From positions 129,501 to 193,500 of the forward strand of contig NZ_LR134376.1 in NCBI RefSeq assembly GCF_900637545.1: a stretch of 64,000 nt of DNA. Reading direction: 5' to 3'. The notes beneath the pieces are model-generated. The model had not been told where the DNA came from. It did not search any database and saw nothing but the letters and a program-made list of their open reading frames with translations. How positions within the stretch are numbered: the stretch's first letter is position 1; each line of letters starts with the position of its first letter. Below are positions 38,223 to 48,706 of this stretch, piece after piece. This stretch comes from Aeromonas encheleia (GTDB lineage: Bacteria > Pseudomonadota > Gammaproteobacteria > Enterobacterales > Aeromonadaceae). The translations under genes were made by a program, and so were the position numbers.

Positions 38223-39143
38223 TCAGCGCGCCGGCTGTGGCGTTTGATAGGGCGCGCGGGCGCAGGTCTCACGGATGAGATGGCGCAGCCAGCGGTGAGC
38301 CGGATCGGCATCCAGCCGGGGATGCCAGAGCAGGGCCAGGGTGATTTTGGGCAAGGGGAAGGGCAGGGGCAGGGTCACCAGATCGGCGTGCAGGGCGGCG
38401 CAGTGCAGGGCGGGCACCGTGGCCACCAGATCGCTGCCCCGCACCAGCGCCAGCGCAGTAGCAAACCCCGGCACCAGGGTGGTGATGGTGCGCTCCAGCT
38501 TGAAGACGGCGAGCGCCTCATCGACGGGGCCGTGCTCCTGCCCCCGGCGTGACACCATGATGTGGCGGGCGGCGGCATAGCGGGCGGCGGTCAGGGGGCC
38601 TTCGCACAGGGGATGACCGGGGCGCACCACGGCGACGAAGCGATCCTGGAACAGCGCCTGGGTGTGCAGCTCGGGCGCCGTGTTGGCGCCGATCACCCCG
38701 GTCTCGAAATCCAGCTCACCGCCGCGCAGGGCGTGGCTCTCCTTGTCGGGCTTGGCCATGAAATGCAGCCGCACCCCGGGCGCCTCGGTGGCGAGCCGGG
38801 TCAGCAGGGCCGCCCCGACGCTCTCCACGAAACCGTCGCTGGCCCTCAGCCGGAAGGTGCGCACCAGGCTGGCCGGATCCACCTCCTGCTGGGGGCGCAG
38901 CACGGCCTCTGCCTCCTGCACCAGCTGGCTGACCTGCTCGCGCAGGACCAGGGCGCGCGGGGTGGGCACCAGCCCCCGGCCGGCCCGCACCAGCAGAGGA
39001 TCCCCCGTGGTCGCGCGCAGCCGGGCCAGCGCCCGGCTCATGGCGGAGGGGCTGAGCCGCAGCCGTCTGGCGGCGCCGGCCACGCTGCCCTCATCGAGCA
39101 GCGCCTCCAGGGTTAGCAGCAGATTGAAATCGGGTGTGCTCAT
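38223..39143 (-). CDS. LysR family transcriptional regulator
   Basis: A 306-aa regulator. The N-terminal winged HTH is LLLTLEALLDEGSVAGAARR and LRLSPSAMSRALARLRATTG, and the effector-binding domain follows from about residue 90 (FRLRASDGFVESVGAALL). It is divergent from the MFS gene at 39329, separated by 185 bp, and so probably controls it. The inducer cannot be told from the sequence. Confidence 0.88.
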   Translation of the reverse strand: MSTPDFNLLLTLEALLDEGSVAGAARRLRLSPSAMSRALARLRATTGDPLLVRAGRGLVPTPRALVLREQVSQLVQEAEAVLRPQQEVDPASLVRTFRLRASDGFVESVGAALLTRLATEAPGVRLHFMAKPDKESHALRGGELDFETGVIGANTAPELHTQALFQDRFVAVVRPGHPLCEGPLTAARYAAARHIMVSRRGQEHGPVDEALAVFKLERTITTLVPGFATALALVRGSDLVATVPALHCAALHADLVTLPLPFPLPKITLALLWHPRLDADPAHRWLRHLIRETCARAPYQTPQPAR

Positions 39144-39328
39144 GATCTTTGCCTCGCCGAGCCTTCAGGGTGACCGCCTCATGGCGACGCCTCTCGCCTC
39201 ATCATACGCGAGAATGGGCGCCTTCATATGGCGTGCCGTGCAGCTATAAGCTGCAAGTCGTGCGTCTTCCGCCGGTTCAGCTTGCTGGCTAGCCTTGTCG
39301 GCATCCTAGTCCGCCGGAGCTCATGCCC

Positions 39329-40729
39329 ATGCCACACAATATCGTTCTTTCGCCCCCTCTGACTCGCCGCCTCGGCCTGCTGGCGCTCGGGCTCGCCACC
39401 CTGCTGCCCATGCTGGCGGGGAGCATGGCCAACATGGTGCTGCCGGCGTTGGAGCAGGCGTTTGCCGTGCCCTTTGCCGGCGTGCAGTGGGTGCTGGTGG
39501 CCTACCTGCTGGGGCTCACCTGCCTGACGGTGGTGGCCGGGCGGCTCGGTGACCGGCTCGGCCGGCGTCGCCTGCTGCTCTGGGGCCTGGGGCTGTTTGC
39601 GCTGGCCTCCCTGCTGTGCGCCCTGGCGCCCTCCCTCGGCTGGCTGATCGCGGCGCGGGCCCTGCAGGGGGCCGGGGCGGCCTGCATGCTGGTGCTCGCG
39701 CTGGCCATGGTGGGGCAGCTGGTGGGGCCGGCGCGCCGTGGCTGGGGCATGGGTCTGCTCGGTACCCTGTCGGCCTGCGGCACTGCCCTCGGCCCCTCGT
39801 TCGGCGGCCTGTTGATAGGTGCGTTCGGCTGGCAGGCGCCCTTCCTGCTGCTGGTGCCCGTCAGTTTGCTGGCGCTGGGGGCCGGCCTGCTCGGCCTGCC
39901 TGCGGAGGGTGCACCGCCGAAAAAGGAAAGCATCCCCCTGGCGCGCCTGCTGATGCTGGTGATGGCGCTGCTCTGCTACGGGCTGGCGCTGACCTCGGGG
40001 GGCGTGCTGGCGCTCTGCTGGGGAGCGGGGGCGCTGCTCGTCGCCGCGCTGTTCGTGCGCCACGAGCGCCTCGCTTGCTCCCCCTTGTTACCGCTGGCGC
40101 TGCTGGCCGAGTCCCGCCTGCGCGGCGGCCTGCTCGCCAGTGCGCTGGTGGCCAGCGTGATGGTGGCGAGCCTGCTGATCGGCCCCTTCTACCTGCGGGG
40201 AGCGTTCGGCCTCGATCTGGGGACGGTCGGGTTCATGATCTCGGGCGGGCCGCTGCTGGCGGCCCTGACGGGGATGCCCGCCGGCTGGCTGGTGGACAGG
40301 CTGGGTGCCGGGCCTGTGGTGCGGCTGGGGCTGATGGCCATGGCGAGCGCGGCCCTCGGGCTGGCGACCCTGAGTAGCGGGCTGGGCCCGCTCGGTTATC
40401 TGCTGCCCATCTTGCTGCTGACCGCCGGCTATGCCCTGTTCCAGACTGCCAACAACAGTGCCCTGGTGGGGGCGGCGAGCGAGCAGACGAGGGGGGCCGT
40501 GGCCGGCTTGCTGACCCTGTCGCGCAATCTGGGCCAGCTGACGGGGGCCGCCGGGCTCGGTGGCCTGTTTGCCAGCCTGGCCGGCACGCACAGTCTGGCT
40601 ACGGCCATGGCGGCGGATCTGGCGTTTGCCATGCAGGCCAGCTTTGCCCTGGCAGGCTTGTTGATCGGCGGGGCACTCTGGCTGGTCGGACGCCGCCTCG
40701 AGGGGGCACTGGCGGTGAGCCGAGATTGA
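39329..40729 (+). CDS. MFS transporter, DHA2-like drug exporter
   Basis: A 466-aa inner-membrane protein with about 14 hydrophobic segments. LGLATLLPMLAGSMANMVLP opens the first helix, GRLGDRLGRRRLLLWGLGLF is MFS motif A, and GTLSACGTALGPSFGGLLIG is motif C, typical of drug/H+ antiporters. GGAG 9 nt before ATG 39329 supports that start over ATG 39323. The substrate is unknown; regulation by the divergent LysR protein is inferred. Confidence 0.85.
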   Translation: MPHNIVLSPPLTRRLGLLALGLATLLPMLAGSMANMVLPALEQAFAVPFAGVQWVLVAYLLGLTCLTVVAGRLGDRLGRRRLLLWGLGLFALASLLCALAPSLGWLIAARALQGAGAACMLVLALAMVGQLVGPARRGWGMGLLGTLSACGTALGPSFGGLLIGAFGWQAPFLLLVPVSLLALGAGLLGLPAEGAPPKKESIPLARLLMLVMALLCYGLALTSGGVLALCWGAGALLVAALFVRHERLACSPLLPLALLAESRLRGGLLASALVASVMVASLLIGPFYLRGAFGLDLGTVGFMISGGPLLAALTGMPAGWLVDRLGAGPVVRLGLMAMASAALGLATLSSGLGPLGYLLPILLLTAGYALFQTANNSALVGAASEQTRGAVAGLLTLSRNLGQLTGAAGLGGLFASLAGTHSLATAMAADLAFAMQASFALAGLLIGGALWLVGRRLEGALAVSRD

Positions 40730-40754
40730 GATGACGAGGAAACGATAAGGCATA

Positions 40755-40786
40755 AAAAAACGCCTCCATCGGGAGGCGTTTTTAGG
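40755..40786. terminator. Bidirectional terminator between the MFS gene and hslU
   Basis: CGCCTCC (40761-40767) and GGAGGCG (40772-40778) with A7 before and T5 after, between convergent genes. Confidence 0.9.
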
Positions 40787-40803
40787 GCGTAATAGCGTCG
40801 GCC

Positions 40804-42132
40804 TTACAGGATAAAGCGGCTCAGATCCTCGTCCTCGATCAGCTTGCCGAGGTGGGCGTTGACGTAGTCGGCGTCGATCACGAAGGTCGCGCCGGACTGC
40901 TCGGAGGCATCGTAGGAGATGTCCTCCATCAGCCGCTCCATCACGGTGTGCAGGCGGCGGGCGCCGATGTTCTCGGTGCGCTCGTTGACCTGCCAGGCGG
41001 CCTCGGCCAGGCGGCGGATACCATCCTTGGTGAACTCGATCTTGACCCCTTCGGTCGCCATCAGCGCCTGGTACTGGTCGGTGAGGGAGGCGTTCGGTTC
41101 GGTCAGGATGCGCTCGAAGTCTTCGGTGGTCAGCGCGGTCAGCTCGACCCGGATCGGCAGACGGCCCTGCAGCTCGGGGATGAGATCCGACGGGCGTGCC
41201 ACCTGGAAGGCGCCGGAGGCGACGAACAGTATGTGGTCTGTCTTCACCATGCCGTGCTTGGTGTTGACGGTGCAGCCCTCGACCAGCGGCAGCAGATCCC
41301 GCTGTACCCCCTCGCGGGAGACGTCGGGGCCCGAGCTCTCACCGCGCTTGCAGATCTTGTCGATCTCGTCGAGGAAGACGATGCCGTTGTTCTCGACCGC
41401 GTGGATCGCCTTCTGCTTCAACTCTTCCGGGTTGACCAGACGGGCGGCCTCCTCCTCGATCAGCACCTTCATGGCCTCCTTGACCTTGATCTTGCGCTTC
41501 TTCTTCTGCTGCTGACCCAGGTTCTGGAACAGGCCCTGCAGCTGGTTCGCCATCTCTTCCATGCCCGGCGGGGTCATGATGTCGACCCCCATGGGGCTGG
41601 CGGAGAGCTCGAGTTCGATCTCCTTGTCATCCAGCTGGCCTTCCCGCAGTTTCTTGCGGAACACCTGGCGGGTGTTGGAGTTGTCGGCCTTCTCCTCCTC
41701 GCCCCAGCTGTTGCGCGGGTTGGGCAGCAGGGCGTCGAGGATGCGCTCCTCGGCGGCTTCCTCGGCGCGGTATTTCATCTTCTCCATCTCGGTCTCGCGC
41801 ACCAGCTTGATGGCGACATCGGTCAGATCGCGGATGATGCTGTCCACTTCCTTGCCCACGTAGCCCACCTCGGTGAACTTGGTCGCTTCCACCTTGATGA
41901 AGGGGGCGTTGGCCAGCTTGGCGAGGCGGCGGGCGATCTCGGTCTTGCCGACACCGGTCGGGCCTATCATCAGGATGTTCTTCGGCGTCACCTCGTGGCG
42001 CATCTCCTCGCTGAGCTGCATCCGGCGCCAGCGGTTACGCAGGGCGACGGCCACCGCCCGCTTGGCATCGGCCTGGCCGATGATGTGGCGGTCCAGCTCG
42101 TGAACGATTTCTCTCGGGGTCATCTCGGACAT
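40804..42132 (-). CDS. hslU: ATP-dependent protease ATPase subunit HslU
   Basis: A 442-aa AAA+ unfoldase (E. coli 443 aa). [20 protein letters not shown] begins the protein, Walker A is [15 protein letters not shown], the pore-type loop follows at GYVGKEV, Walker B is [11 protein letters not shown], and the C-terminus is EDLSRFIL, which inserts into HslV. ATG 42132 with AGGA 8 nt upstream is the start. It lies 62 bp after hslV in one operon. Confidence 0.97.
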   Translation of the reverse strand: MSEMTPREIVHELDRHIIGQADAKRAVAVALRNRWRRMQLSEEMRHEVTPKNILMIGPTGVGKTEIARRLAKLANAPFIKVEATKFTEVGYVGKEVDSIIRDLTDVAIKLVRETEMEKMKYRAEEAAEERILDALLPNPRNSWGEEEKADNSNTRQVFRKKLREGQLDDKEIELELSASPMGVDIMTPPGMEEMANQLQGLFQNLGQQQKKKRKIKVKEAMKVLIEEEAARLVNPEELKQKAIHAVENNGIVFLDEIDKICKRGESSGPDVSREGVQRDLLPLVEGCTVNTKHGMVKTDHILFVASGAFQVARPSDLIPELQGRLPIRVELTALTTEDFERILTEPNASLTDQYQALMATEGVKIEFTKDGIRRLAEAAWQVNERTENIGARRLHTVMERLMEDISYDASEQSGATFVIDADYVNAHLGKLIEDEDLSRFIL

Positions 42133-42194
42133 GATGGCATTCCTGTATCCGGGGCGGGCAGGGCCCACCCCTTGCAAATTGGCAAAGAGGGGCC

Positions 42195-42743
42195 TTACTT
42201 CGGCTCGGTCTCTTTGGGTGCGTACTCCAGCACTTCAACCGTGTGATGCTGGTTGGTGAAGACGCAGATGTCACCGGCGATCTTGAGGGACTTCTCGACG
42301 ATGCTCTTGGCATCCAGCTCGGTGTTCTCCAGCAAGGCGGTGGCCGCCGACTGGGCGAAGTTGCCGCCCGAGCCGATGGCGATGAGATCATGCTCCGGCT
42401 GCACCACGTCACCGTTGCCGGTGATGATGAAGGACTTGTGCTCATCGGCGACCGCCAGCAGGGCCTCGAGGCGGCGCAGGGCGCGATCGGTGCGCCAGTC
42501 TTTGGCCAGCGCCACGGCGGCGCGCTCCAGATTGCCCTGGTGGGCCTGCAGCTTGGCCTCGAAGCGCTCGAGCAGGGTGAAGGCATCGGCGGTACCGCCG
42601 GCGAAGCCCGCCAGCACCTTGCCGTTATAGAGACGATGAACCTTGCGGGCGTTACCCTTCATGACGGTGTTGCCGAGGGATACCTGGCCATCCCCCCCGA
42701 TCACGACTTGGCCGTTGCGGCGGACTGAAACTATGGTAGTCAC
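42195..42743 (-). CDS. hslV: ATP-dependent protease proteolytic subunit HslV
   Basis: A 182-aa threonine peptidase. It must start at the GTG at 42743, which puts Thr as residue 2 ([20 protein letters not shown]), the nucleophile after Met removal; GAGG is 8 nt upstream. [20 protein letters not shown] and [16 protein letters not shown] are conserved. The longer frame to 42791 would bury the active-site Thr and is rejected. Confidence 0.97.
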   Translation of the reverse strand: MTTIVSVRRNGQVVIGGDGQVSLGNTVMKGNARKVHRLYNGKVLAGFAGGTADAFTLLERFEAKLQAHQGNLERAAVALAKDWRTDRALRRLEALLAVADEHKSFIITGNGDVVQPEHDLIAIGSGGNFAQSAATALLENTELDAKSIVEKSLKIAGDICVFTNQHHTVEVLEYAPKETEPK

Positions 42744-42932
42744 TTTACTTACCTCGCTTGAGCCGAAAAACGGCCTGACTGTGCATGGCAAGAAAGATGG
42801 GGGTCAGGCCGGAGTTTTTCAACCCTGCCGATGGCGCGGATAAGAGAGGGCGTCATATGGCCTGCAGGCCAAACGGCGGATAAAAAGAAGGCAGGGTGTT
42901 GAGCCCTGCCTGCTGTCTGGAGCGAACGAGTA

Positions 42933-43742
42933 TCAGCCCTTCTTGGGGATACAGCCGCTGATGCCGGCGCCTTGCAGCTTGCGGTTGGCGGCATCGACGG
43001 CGGGCTTGCCGCTGAAGGGGCCGACCATCACCTTGTAGACGGTGCCGTTGGCGCCATTCACCACCTGCAGGCTGGAGGAGAGGCCGGCGCCGAAGGCGAT
43101 GCGCGCCTTGAGCGATTCGGCGGAATCCTGTGAGCGCAGGGCGGCACACTGCATCATGTAGCGACCACTGTCTGCCGCCGCAGTCTGCTGCGCCGCGGCC
43201 GCCTTGGCCTTCTCCTGCTCGGCCCGCAGCTCCTTCTCCATCCGCGCGAGCTCGGCCTTGCGGTCGATCACCTGCTCCTGGGCACTGGCCACGGGGGCCG
43301 GCTTGGCGGGCTGAACCGGTTGCGGCTGGTACGGCTGCACCTGGCCGATGGGCGTCCCCGGTTGGGGGATGTCGGTCGGTACCGGCTGCGGCAGTTTCTC
43401 GGGCTGCAGGGTGAGGGTGGGCGCCGGTGGCGGCACCCCCGGCTGGGGCGGCGGCTCCATGATGTCCACCTGCTTGTTCTCCAGCCGCTCGATGTAGCTC
43501 CACTTCTCCTGTGGCAGGCCACTGCCCTGCGCCTTCGGCTTGTTGGCCTTGACCTGCTCCTCTATGGTCGGGGCATCGGCGCCCTTGCCATTGATCAGGT
43601 AGAGGAAGGCGCCGAAGCCGACGAGCAGGGCCCCGGCCAGCAGTGCCGGGATAACAGGAAAGCGGCGAGGTGCCGCTTTCTTGGTGTTACGACCACCGGC
43701 CCGTCTTCTCGGGCTGTTGCCGACGTAATCCCGGGTTGCCAT
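42933..43742 (-). CDS. ftsN: Cell division protein FtsN
   Basis: A 269-aa bitopic inner-membrane protein that activates septal peptidoglycan synthesis. It has a basic cytoplasmic N-terminus (MATRDYVGNSPRRRAGGRN), one helix (about 29-50, IPALLAGALLVGFGAFLYLI), a Pro/Gln-rich periplasmic linker and a SPOR domain at about 190-269 (YMMQCAALRSQDSAESLKAR to CIPKKG). It lies between argS and hslV, as in enterobacteria. The 190-bp gap to hslV holds no gene. Confidence 0.93.
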   Translation of the reverse strand: MATRDYVGNSPRRRAGGRNTKKAAPRRFPVIPALLAGALLVGFGAFLYLINGKGADAPTIEEQVKANKPKAQGSGLPQEKWSYIERLENKQVDIMEPPPQPGVPPPAPTLTLQPEKLPQPVPTDIPQPGTPIGQVQPYQPQPVQPAKPAPVASAQEQVIDRKAELARMEKELRAEQEKAKAAAAQQTAAADSGRYMMQCAALRSQDSAESLKARIAFGAGLSSSLQVVNGANGTVYKVMVGPFSGKPAVDAANRKLQGAGISGCIPKKG

Positions 43743-43745
43743 CTA

Positions 43746-45491
43746 TTACATGCGCTCCAGGGTATGGATGCCCAGCACGCCCAGACCCAGTTTCAGGACC
43801 TTGGCGGTGGCGGCGCACAGCAACAGACGGCTCTGGCGGCTGACCTCGTCGACGCCGTCCTTGTTGATCGGGCAGGCTTCGTAGAAGGTCATGAAGTTGC
43901 CGGACAGCTCGTACAGGTAGGTACAGAGCAGGTGCGGCATCCCCTTGTCCGCCACGCCGTTGATGGCATCGGAGAACTGGATCAGCTTCTGGGCCAGCAC
44001 CTCTTCCGCCTCTTCGTTCAGCACCACCTTGCCGCCCAGGGTCTCGGCGTCGACGCCGGCCTTGCGGAAGATGGACTGGATGCGGGTGTAGGCGTACTGC
44101 AGGTAAGGGGCCGTGTTGCCTTCAAAGGAGAGCATCATGTCCCAGTCGAAGATGTAGTCGGTGGTGCGGTTCTTGGACAGATCCGCATACTTGACCGCAC
44201 CCATGGCGATGGCGTGCACCACCTGGGCCTTCTCCTCGGCGCTGAGGTCGCTGTTGCGGCTCTCCAGCAGGGCGGCGGCGCGCTCCTCGGCCTCGTTCAG
44301 CAGATCGACCAGCTTGACGGTGCCGCCGGAGCGGGTCTTGTAGGGACGGCCATCCTTGCCCAGCATCATGCCGAAGGCGTGGTGCTCGAGGGGCACGGAC
44401 TCCGGCACATAGCCCGCCTTGCGGGTGATGGTCCAGGCCTGCATCAGGTGCTGGTGCTGACGGGAGTCGATGAAGTACATCACCCGGTCGGCGCCCAGGG
44501 TCTCGTAACGGTACTTGGCACAGGCGATGTCGGTGGTGGTGTAGAGGAAGCCGCCATCGCTCTTCTGGATGATGACGCCCATGGGCTCGCCATCCTTGTT
44601 CTTGAATTCGTCGAGGAACACCACGGTGGCGCCTTCGCTCTCGACCGCCAGCCCCTTGGCTTTCAGGTCGGTGACGATGGCGGGCAGCATGTCGTTGTAC
44701 ATGGACTCGCCCATGATGTCCTTGTTGGTCAGGGAGACATTCAGGCGGTCGTAGTTGATCTGGTTCTGTTCCATGGTCATGTCGACGAGCTTCTTCCACA
44801 TGGTGCGGCAGTACTCATCGCCACCCTGCAGCTTGACCACGTAGTTGCGGGCGCGCTCGGCGAAGGCTTCGTCTTCGTCGTAGCAACGCTTGGCCTGGGT
44901 GTAGAAGGCTTCCAGATCCTTGAGCGCCATGTCGCTGGCGTGCTCGTTGGCCATCTTCTCCAGATAGGCGATCAGCATGCCGAACTGGGTGCCCCAGTCG
45001 CCGATGTGGTTGGCGCGCACCACCTTGTGGCCGAGGAACTCCAGGGCGCGGGCCGCCACGTCACCGAGCACGGTGGAGCGGATGTGGTGCACCGCCATCT
45101 CCTTGGCCACGTTGGGGGCGGAGTAATCCACCACCACTGTCTGCGGGGTCGGCAGCTTCACGTTGGCGTTGGCGGAGGTCACCATGGCCTCGACCTGGCC
45201 GGCCAGCCAGCGCTGGTCGAAGAAGAAGTTGATGAAGCCGGGGCCGGCGATCTCGACCTTGGCGATCAGGTCGGAGGCGGGCAGGTGCTCGATGATGGCA
45301 GTGGCCAGCTCGCGGGGATTCTTGCGGGCCGGTTTGGCCAGCAGCATGGCCAGGTTGGTGGCCAGGTCACCGTGAGCCTTCTCCTTGCATCGGTCTACTT
45401 GCACCCGGGCTTCCAGGTCGGCCGGCAACACGCCCGCGGACTTGAGATTGGCTACCGTTTGTTCAAGTAGATGATGAATATGCTCTTTCAT
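43746..45491 (-). CDS. argS: Arginyl-tRNA synthetase
   Basis: A 581-aa class I synthetase (E. coli 577 aa). The additional N-terminal domain starts [20 protein letters not shown]. The signature is [20 protein letters not shown], with HVGH-equivalent [13 protein letters not shown] follows, and the C-terminal anticodon-binding part ends [23 protein letters not shown] 45491 gives the family length. Confidence 0.97.
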   Translation of the reverse strand: MKEHIHHLLEQTVANLKSAGVLPADLEARVQVDRCKEKAHGDLATNLAMLLAKPARKNPRELATAIIEHLPASDLIAKVEIAGPGFINFFFDQRWLAGQVEAMVTSANANVKLPTPQTVVVDYSAPNVAKEMAVHHIRSTVLGDVAARALEFLGHKVVRANHIGDWGTQFGMLIAYLEKMANEHASDMALKDLEAFYTQAKRCYDEDEAFAERARNYVVKLQGGDEYCRTMWKKLVDMTMEQNQINYDRLNVSLTNKDIMGESMYNDMLPAIVTDLKAKGLAVESEGATVVFLDEFKNKDGEPMGVIIQKSDGGFLYTTTDIACAKYRYETLGADRVMYFIDSRQHQHLMQAWTITRKAGYVPESVPLEHHAFGMMLGKDGRPYKTRSGGTVKLVDLLNEAEERAAALLESRNSDLSAEEKAQVVHAIAMGAVKYADLSKNRTTDYIFDWDMMLSFEGNTAPYLQYAYTRIQSIFRKAGVDAETLGGKVVLNEEAEEVLAQKLIQFSDAINGVADKGMPHLLCTYLYELSGNFMTFYEACPINKDGVDEVSRQSRLLLCAATAKVLKLGLGVLGIHTLERM

Positions 45492-45805
45492 AACTGACCA
45501 CCGAGGTTGCGCGTCGAAAAATGACTGACTAGATAAGGGCGTGAATTTTACCCGCATCGGGCCGAGAAAACTATAGGAATGGCCCGCCCGTATTGGCACG
45601 GCGGATATTTCACTGCGTTTTCCACCACAATACAGAATATTGATTGGAATAAGTGGTGGTTATCCATTTCTACTGCATATCGAAGCGGCTTGTCCAGGCT
45701 ATTTTCCCCTGATTGTTAACGGGTTTTTTATTCCATCTCGATCTGAATGATCCCGTCCCGTGCCACGGTCGTATCATCAGAGGAAGTCGTTGGAGGATGA
45801 TCCTG
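45492..45805. other. Intergenic region between argS and the LON-domain gene
   Basis: A 314-bp divergent spacer. I see CCACCAC (45622-45628) and GTGGTGG (45653-45659) as a 7-bp inverted repeat with a 24-nt loop in an AT-rich patch. I see no ORF or RNA gene. Confidence 0.5.
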
Positions 45806-46372
45806 ATGAAACTGGCGCTGTTTCCGCTCTCCGCTCACCTGCTGCCCGGTGGCATCATGCCGCTGCGCATCTTCGAGCCCAGGTATCAGCGCATGGTCGC
45901 CGAGGCGCAGACGCGGGAATTTGCCATCTGCATGCTGGATCCCCGTCAGCCGGAGGCGCTGCGCAACATGTACCCCATCGCCACCCGGGTGCGGATCATC
46001 GATTTCGATCTGCTGCCGGACGGCCTGCTCGGCATCACCGTGCTCGGGGTGGCGCGGGTCAGGATAGTCGATCTGTGGCAGGAGTCCGATGGTCTGCGGG
46101 TGGGCGAGGTGGAGCCGCTGCCCCCCTGGCAGACCAGCCGGCTCAATGCGGATCAGCACTCCCTGGTCAAGGCGTTGCAGGATGTGTTCAACGATTACCC
46201 CGAATACGCGGCGCTCTACCCCACCCCCGACTGGGATGACGCCAGCTGGGTGGCGCAGCGCTGGCTCGAGGTGCTGCCCATCCCGGTGGAGCAGAAACAG
46301 TGGCTGGTGGCGGCCGAGAACAACCAGCCGGCGCTCTCGCTGCTGAGCGGGCTGCTGGTGGCGAGCCATTGA
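45806..46372 (+). CDS. LON N-terminal substrate-binding domain protein
   Basis: A 188-aa protein consisting of the Lon substrate-binding (PUA-like) domain alone: MKLALFPLSAHLLPGGIMPL, RIFEPRYQRMVAEAQ and FDLLPDGLLGITVLGVARVR. No ATPase or protease part is present. GGAGG lies 10 nt before ATG 45806. Similar free-standing proteins are of unknown function. Confidence 0.85.
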   Translation: MKLALFPLSAHLLPGGIMPLRIFEPRYQRMVAEAQTREFAICMLDPRQPEALRNMYPIATRVRIIDFDLLPDGLLGITVLGVARVRIVDLWQESDGLRVGEVEPLPPWQTSRLNADQHSLVKALQDVFNDYPEYAALYPTPDWDDASWVAQRWLEVLPIPVEQKQWLVAAENNQPALSLLSGLLVASH

Positions 46373-46497
46373 CGGCATGGGGCGGGATGATCTTTTTTCA
46401 CTGGCCGTCGTACTGGCAAGGGCGATAGCCATCAAGGTAGGGCGCGATGACATATACTAGCCACCCATCACTTATCCGTCACAGGACCTCGACCCGC

Positions 46498-47067
46498 ATG
46501 GATAACCCAGATGGTGACCTGAAGGCGAACCTGCTGCGCGTGGCGGAGCAGGCCGACAAGGCTGCCTTCGCCGCCCTGTTTCACCACTTCGCCCCCCGCA
46601 TCCGCGGCTATGGCCTGCGCCATCTCGGCAGCGAAGCCAATGCCCTAGAGCTGGTGCAGGAGACCATGCTGCTGGTCTGGCAGAAGGCGCGGCTCTATCA
46701 CCCCGAGCGGGGCGCCCCCACCACCTGGATCTACACGGTGATGCGCAACCAGTGTTTCGACATGCTGCGCCGGCGCCGGGCCAGCAAGGAGGATCTCTGC
46801 GCCGAGGAGCTGTGGCCCGTGCTGGAGTTCAGGGCGGAAGAGGATCGGCTGAGCGAGGGGGAAGGGGCCGTGCTGACGAGCCAGATGGCGCACCATCTGG
46901 ACGCCCTGCCCCAGGCCCAGCAGCAGGTGGTGCGCGGCATCTACCTGCAGGAACTCTCCCAGCAGGAGCTGGCGGATCTGCTTGGGGTCCCGCTCGGTAC
47001 CATCAAGTCCAGGCTGCGGCTGGCATTGCAGAAGCTGAAAGAGCATGTGGAGCAAGAGCATGATTAA
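46498..47067 (+). CDS. ECF sigma factor, RpoE/SigR type paired with ChrR
   Basis: A 189-aa ECF sigma factor. Region 2 is FAALFHHFAPRIRGYGLRHL and ELVQETMLLVWQKARLY, with TTWIYTVMRNQCFDMLRR as 2.4. Region 4 is LPQAQQQVVRGIYLQELSQQ and ELADLLGVPLGTIKSRLRLA. Its stop overlaps the downstream ChrR gene, which is the usual arrangement for the singlet-oxygen/organic hydroperoxide-responsive ECF11 group. TATACT at 46453-46458 is a possible -10. Confidence 0.88.
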   Translation: MDNPDGDLKANLLRVAEQADKAAFAALFHHFAPRIRGYGLRHLGSEANALELVQETMLLVWQKARLYHPERGAPTTWIYTVMRNQCFDMLRRRRASKEDLCAEELWPVLEFRAEEDRLSEGEGAVLTSQMAHHLDALPQAQQQVVRGIYLQELSQQELADLLGVPLGTIKSRLRLALQKLKEHVEQEHD

Positions 47068-47716
47068 AGCCCATCCCACCCACGTCATGCTGCGCGCCTT
47101 TGCCGCCGGCGAATTGCCACTGCCGCTGACGGTCGGCGTCTCGGCCCACTGCGAACTCTGTGCCGATTGTGGCGCCTGGCTGCACGCCTGCGAGGAGGAG
47201 CTGGCGGCCCGCCATCTCGAGACCCCGGCTCCCGAAGAGGCCATGGTGCCGGTGCTGGATGCCATGCTGGCGGAGATACTGCAGCAACCCCTGCTGCCCA
47301 TGGTGAGCGCCGCCGACCCCGTCCCCGAGCTGCGGGTGGCCGGCCGGGAGTATCCCCTGCCCAAGGCCCTTGCCCGTTACCATGAGGCTGACTGGCGCCA
47401 TGTCGGCGCCATCCGCCAGCACCGCCTGCCGTTGGTGGAGCAGGGGGCGCGGGCCAGCCTGCTGCACATAGAGGCGGGCGGGCGCATCCCGGAGCACACC
47501 CATCAGGGCTACGAACTGACCCTGCTGCTGGCGGGCAACATCCAGGATGGCGAGGTCCGCTATCAGGCGGGGGACTTCATCTGGCGCGATGCCAGCCACT
47601 CCCACAGCCCGCACACCCCGGACGGCTGCCTCTGCTACACGGTGCTGGATGCCCCGGTCCGCTTCACCAGGGGGCTGTCACGGCTGCTGAACGGCCTCAG
47701 GGATCGGCTCTACTGA
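47060..47716 (+). CDS. chrR: ChrR-type anti-sigma factor with cupin domain
   Basis: A 218-aa zinc anti-sigma factor. The anti-sigma domain has H30-x3-C34-x2-C37 (HCELCADC), with an additional His near the N-terminus completing the zinc site. The C-terminal cupin (about 110-200) contains GGRIPEHTHQGYELTLLLAG and GDFIWRDASHSHSPHTPDG, with His residues for a second metal. In Rhodobacter, ChrR releases its sigma factor in response to singlet oxygen. ATG 47060 overlaps the sigma gene by 8 bp. Confidence 0.88.
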   Translation: MIKAHPTHVMLRAFAAGELPLPLTVGVSAHCELCADCGAWLHACEEELAARHLETPAPEEAMVPVLDAMLAEILQQPLLPMVSAADPVPELRVAGREYPLPKALARYHEADWRHVGAIRQHRLPLVEQGARASLLHIEAGGRIPEHTHQGYELTLLLAGNIQDGEVRYQAGDFIWRDASHSHSPHTPDGCLCYTVLDAPVRFTRGLSRLLNGLRDRLY

Positions 47717-47731
47717 GGCCGGTCGCAGGCA

Positions 47732-47762
47732 TAAAAAAAGGGACCCATCGGGTCCCTTTTTG
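47732..47762. terminator. Bidirectional terminator between chrR and uppP
   Basis: GGGACCC (47740-47746) and GGGTCCC (47750-47756) with ATC loop, A7 before and T5 after, between convergent genes. Confidence 0.9.
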
Positions 47763-47780
47763 TTGGTCGCTCGGCGTGGC

Positions 47781-48596
47781 TCAGGCCACGAACACCAGAT
47801 AGACGGCGAAGGCCACCACGAAGCGGTAGATGGCGAACGGGATGAAGTCGAGCCGGCGGATCAGCGCGAGGAAGGTCTTGATGGCGATCATGGCCACCAC
47901 GAAGGCGGTGACGAAACCCACCGCGAACATGGGGAAGTCGGCCATGGAGAGGAAGTCGCGGCTCTTGTAGAGATCCAGTCCGCTGGCGGCCACCATCATG
48001 GGCACCGCCAGGATGAAGGAGAACTCGGCCGCCGCCTGACGGCTGATCCCCATCAGCATGCCGCCGCTGATGGTGGCGCCGGAGCGGGAGAAGCCGGGCC
48101 AGAGCGCCAGGCACTGGAACAGGCCTATGCCGAGCGCCTGCTGGTAACTGATGTCATCCAGGGTCTCGGAGCGCACCGAGGGGCGGAACTTCTCGGCGAT
48201 GATCAGCAGGATGCCGCCGGCGACCAGGGCATACATCACCGTCTCGGGGCCGAACAGGTTGGCCTTGATCCAGCTGTGAATGGCCAGGCCTATGACCACG
48301 GCGGGCAGCATGCCGAGGATGATGTGGATCAGCGACAGGGTGGCGTGGCCCTTGGCTGGCTTCTGGCCGAAATGGATGCCAATCAGCCCGAACAGCCGGC
48401 GCCAGAACACGGCCACGACCGCCAGTATGGAGCCCATCTGAATGACCACCTCGAAGGTGGCGGCCTTGGGGCCTTCGAAACCGAGCAGGTGGCCGACGAT
48501 GATCATGTGGCCGGTGGATGAAACGGGCAGAAACTCGGTCAGGCCTTCCACTATGCCCAGCACAAAGGCGACAAACAGGGCGTAGGACTCTGTCAT
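47781..48596 (-). CDS. uppP: Undecaprenyl-diphosphate phosphatase
   Basis: A 271-aa BacA/UppP membrane phosphatase that recycles the cell-wall lipid carrier and affects bacitracin resistance. Motif [14 protein letters not shown] is at 17-30 and PGFSRSGAT at 167-175, with the catalytic Glu and Arg within them. There are about eight hydrophobic segments. It is a single gene between two terminators. Confidence 0.95.
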   Translation of the reverse strand: MTESYALFVAFVLGIVEGLTEFLPVSSTGHMIIVGHLLGFEGPKAATFEVVIQMGSILAVVAVFWRRLFGLIGIHFGQKPAKGHATLSLIHIILGMLPAVVIGLAIHSWIKANLFGPETVMYALVAGGILLIIAEKFRPSVRSETLDDISYQQALGIGLFQCLALWPGFSRSGATISGGMLMGISRQAAAEFSFILAVPMMVAASGLDLYKSRDFLSMADFPMFAVGFVTAFVVAMIAIKTFLALIRRLDFIPFAIYRFVVAFAVYLVFVA

Positions 48597-48626
48597 GATT
48601 CAGATCTCTTGGTTGATTGGTCCGGA

Positions 48627-48653
48627 TAAAAGCAGCCCCGAGCAGAGTCGGGG
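48627..48653 (-). terminator. Weak terminator of the aldo/keto reductase gene
   Basis: CCCCGA (48636-48641) and TCGGGG (48648-48653) form a short stem; the minus strand continues GCTGCTTTT. It lies between the reductase and uppP. Confidence 0.5.
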
Positions 48654-48706
48654 CGACCAATGATGGCGGAAAATAACCCAGGCAACCAGAGAATATTGCG
48701 CCGCAG

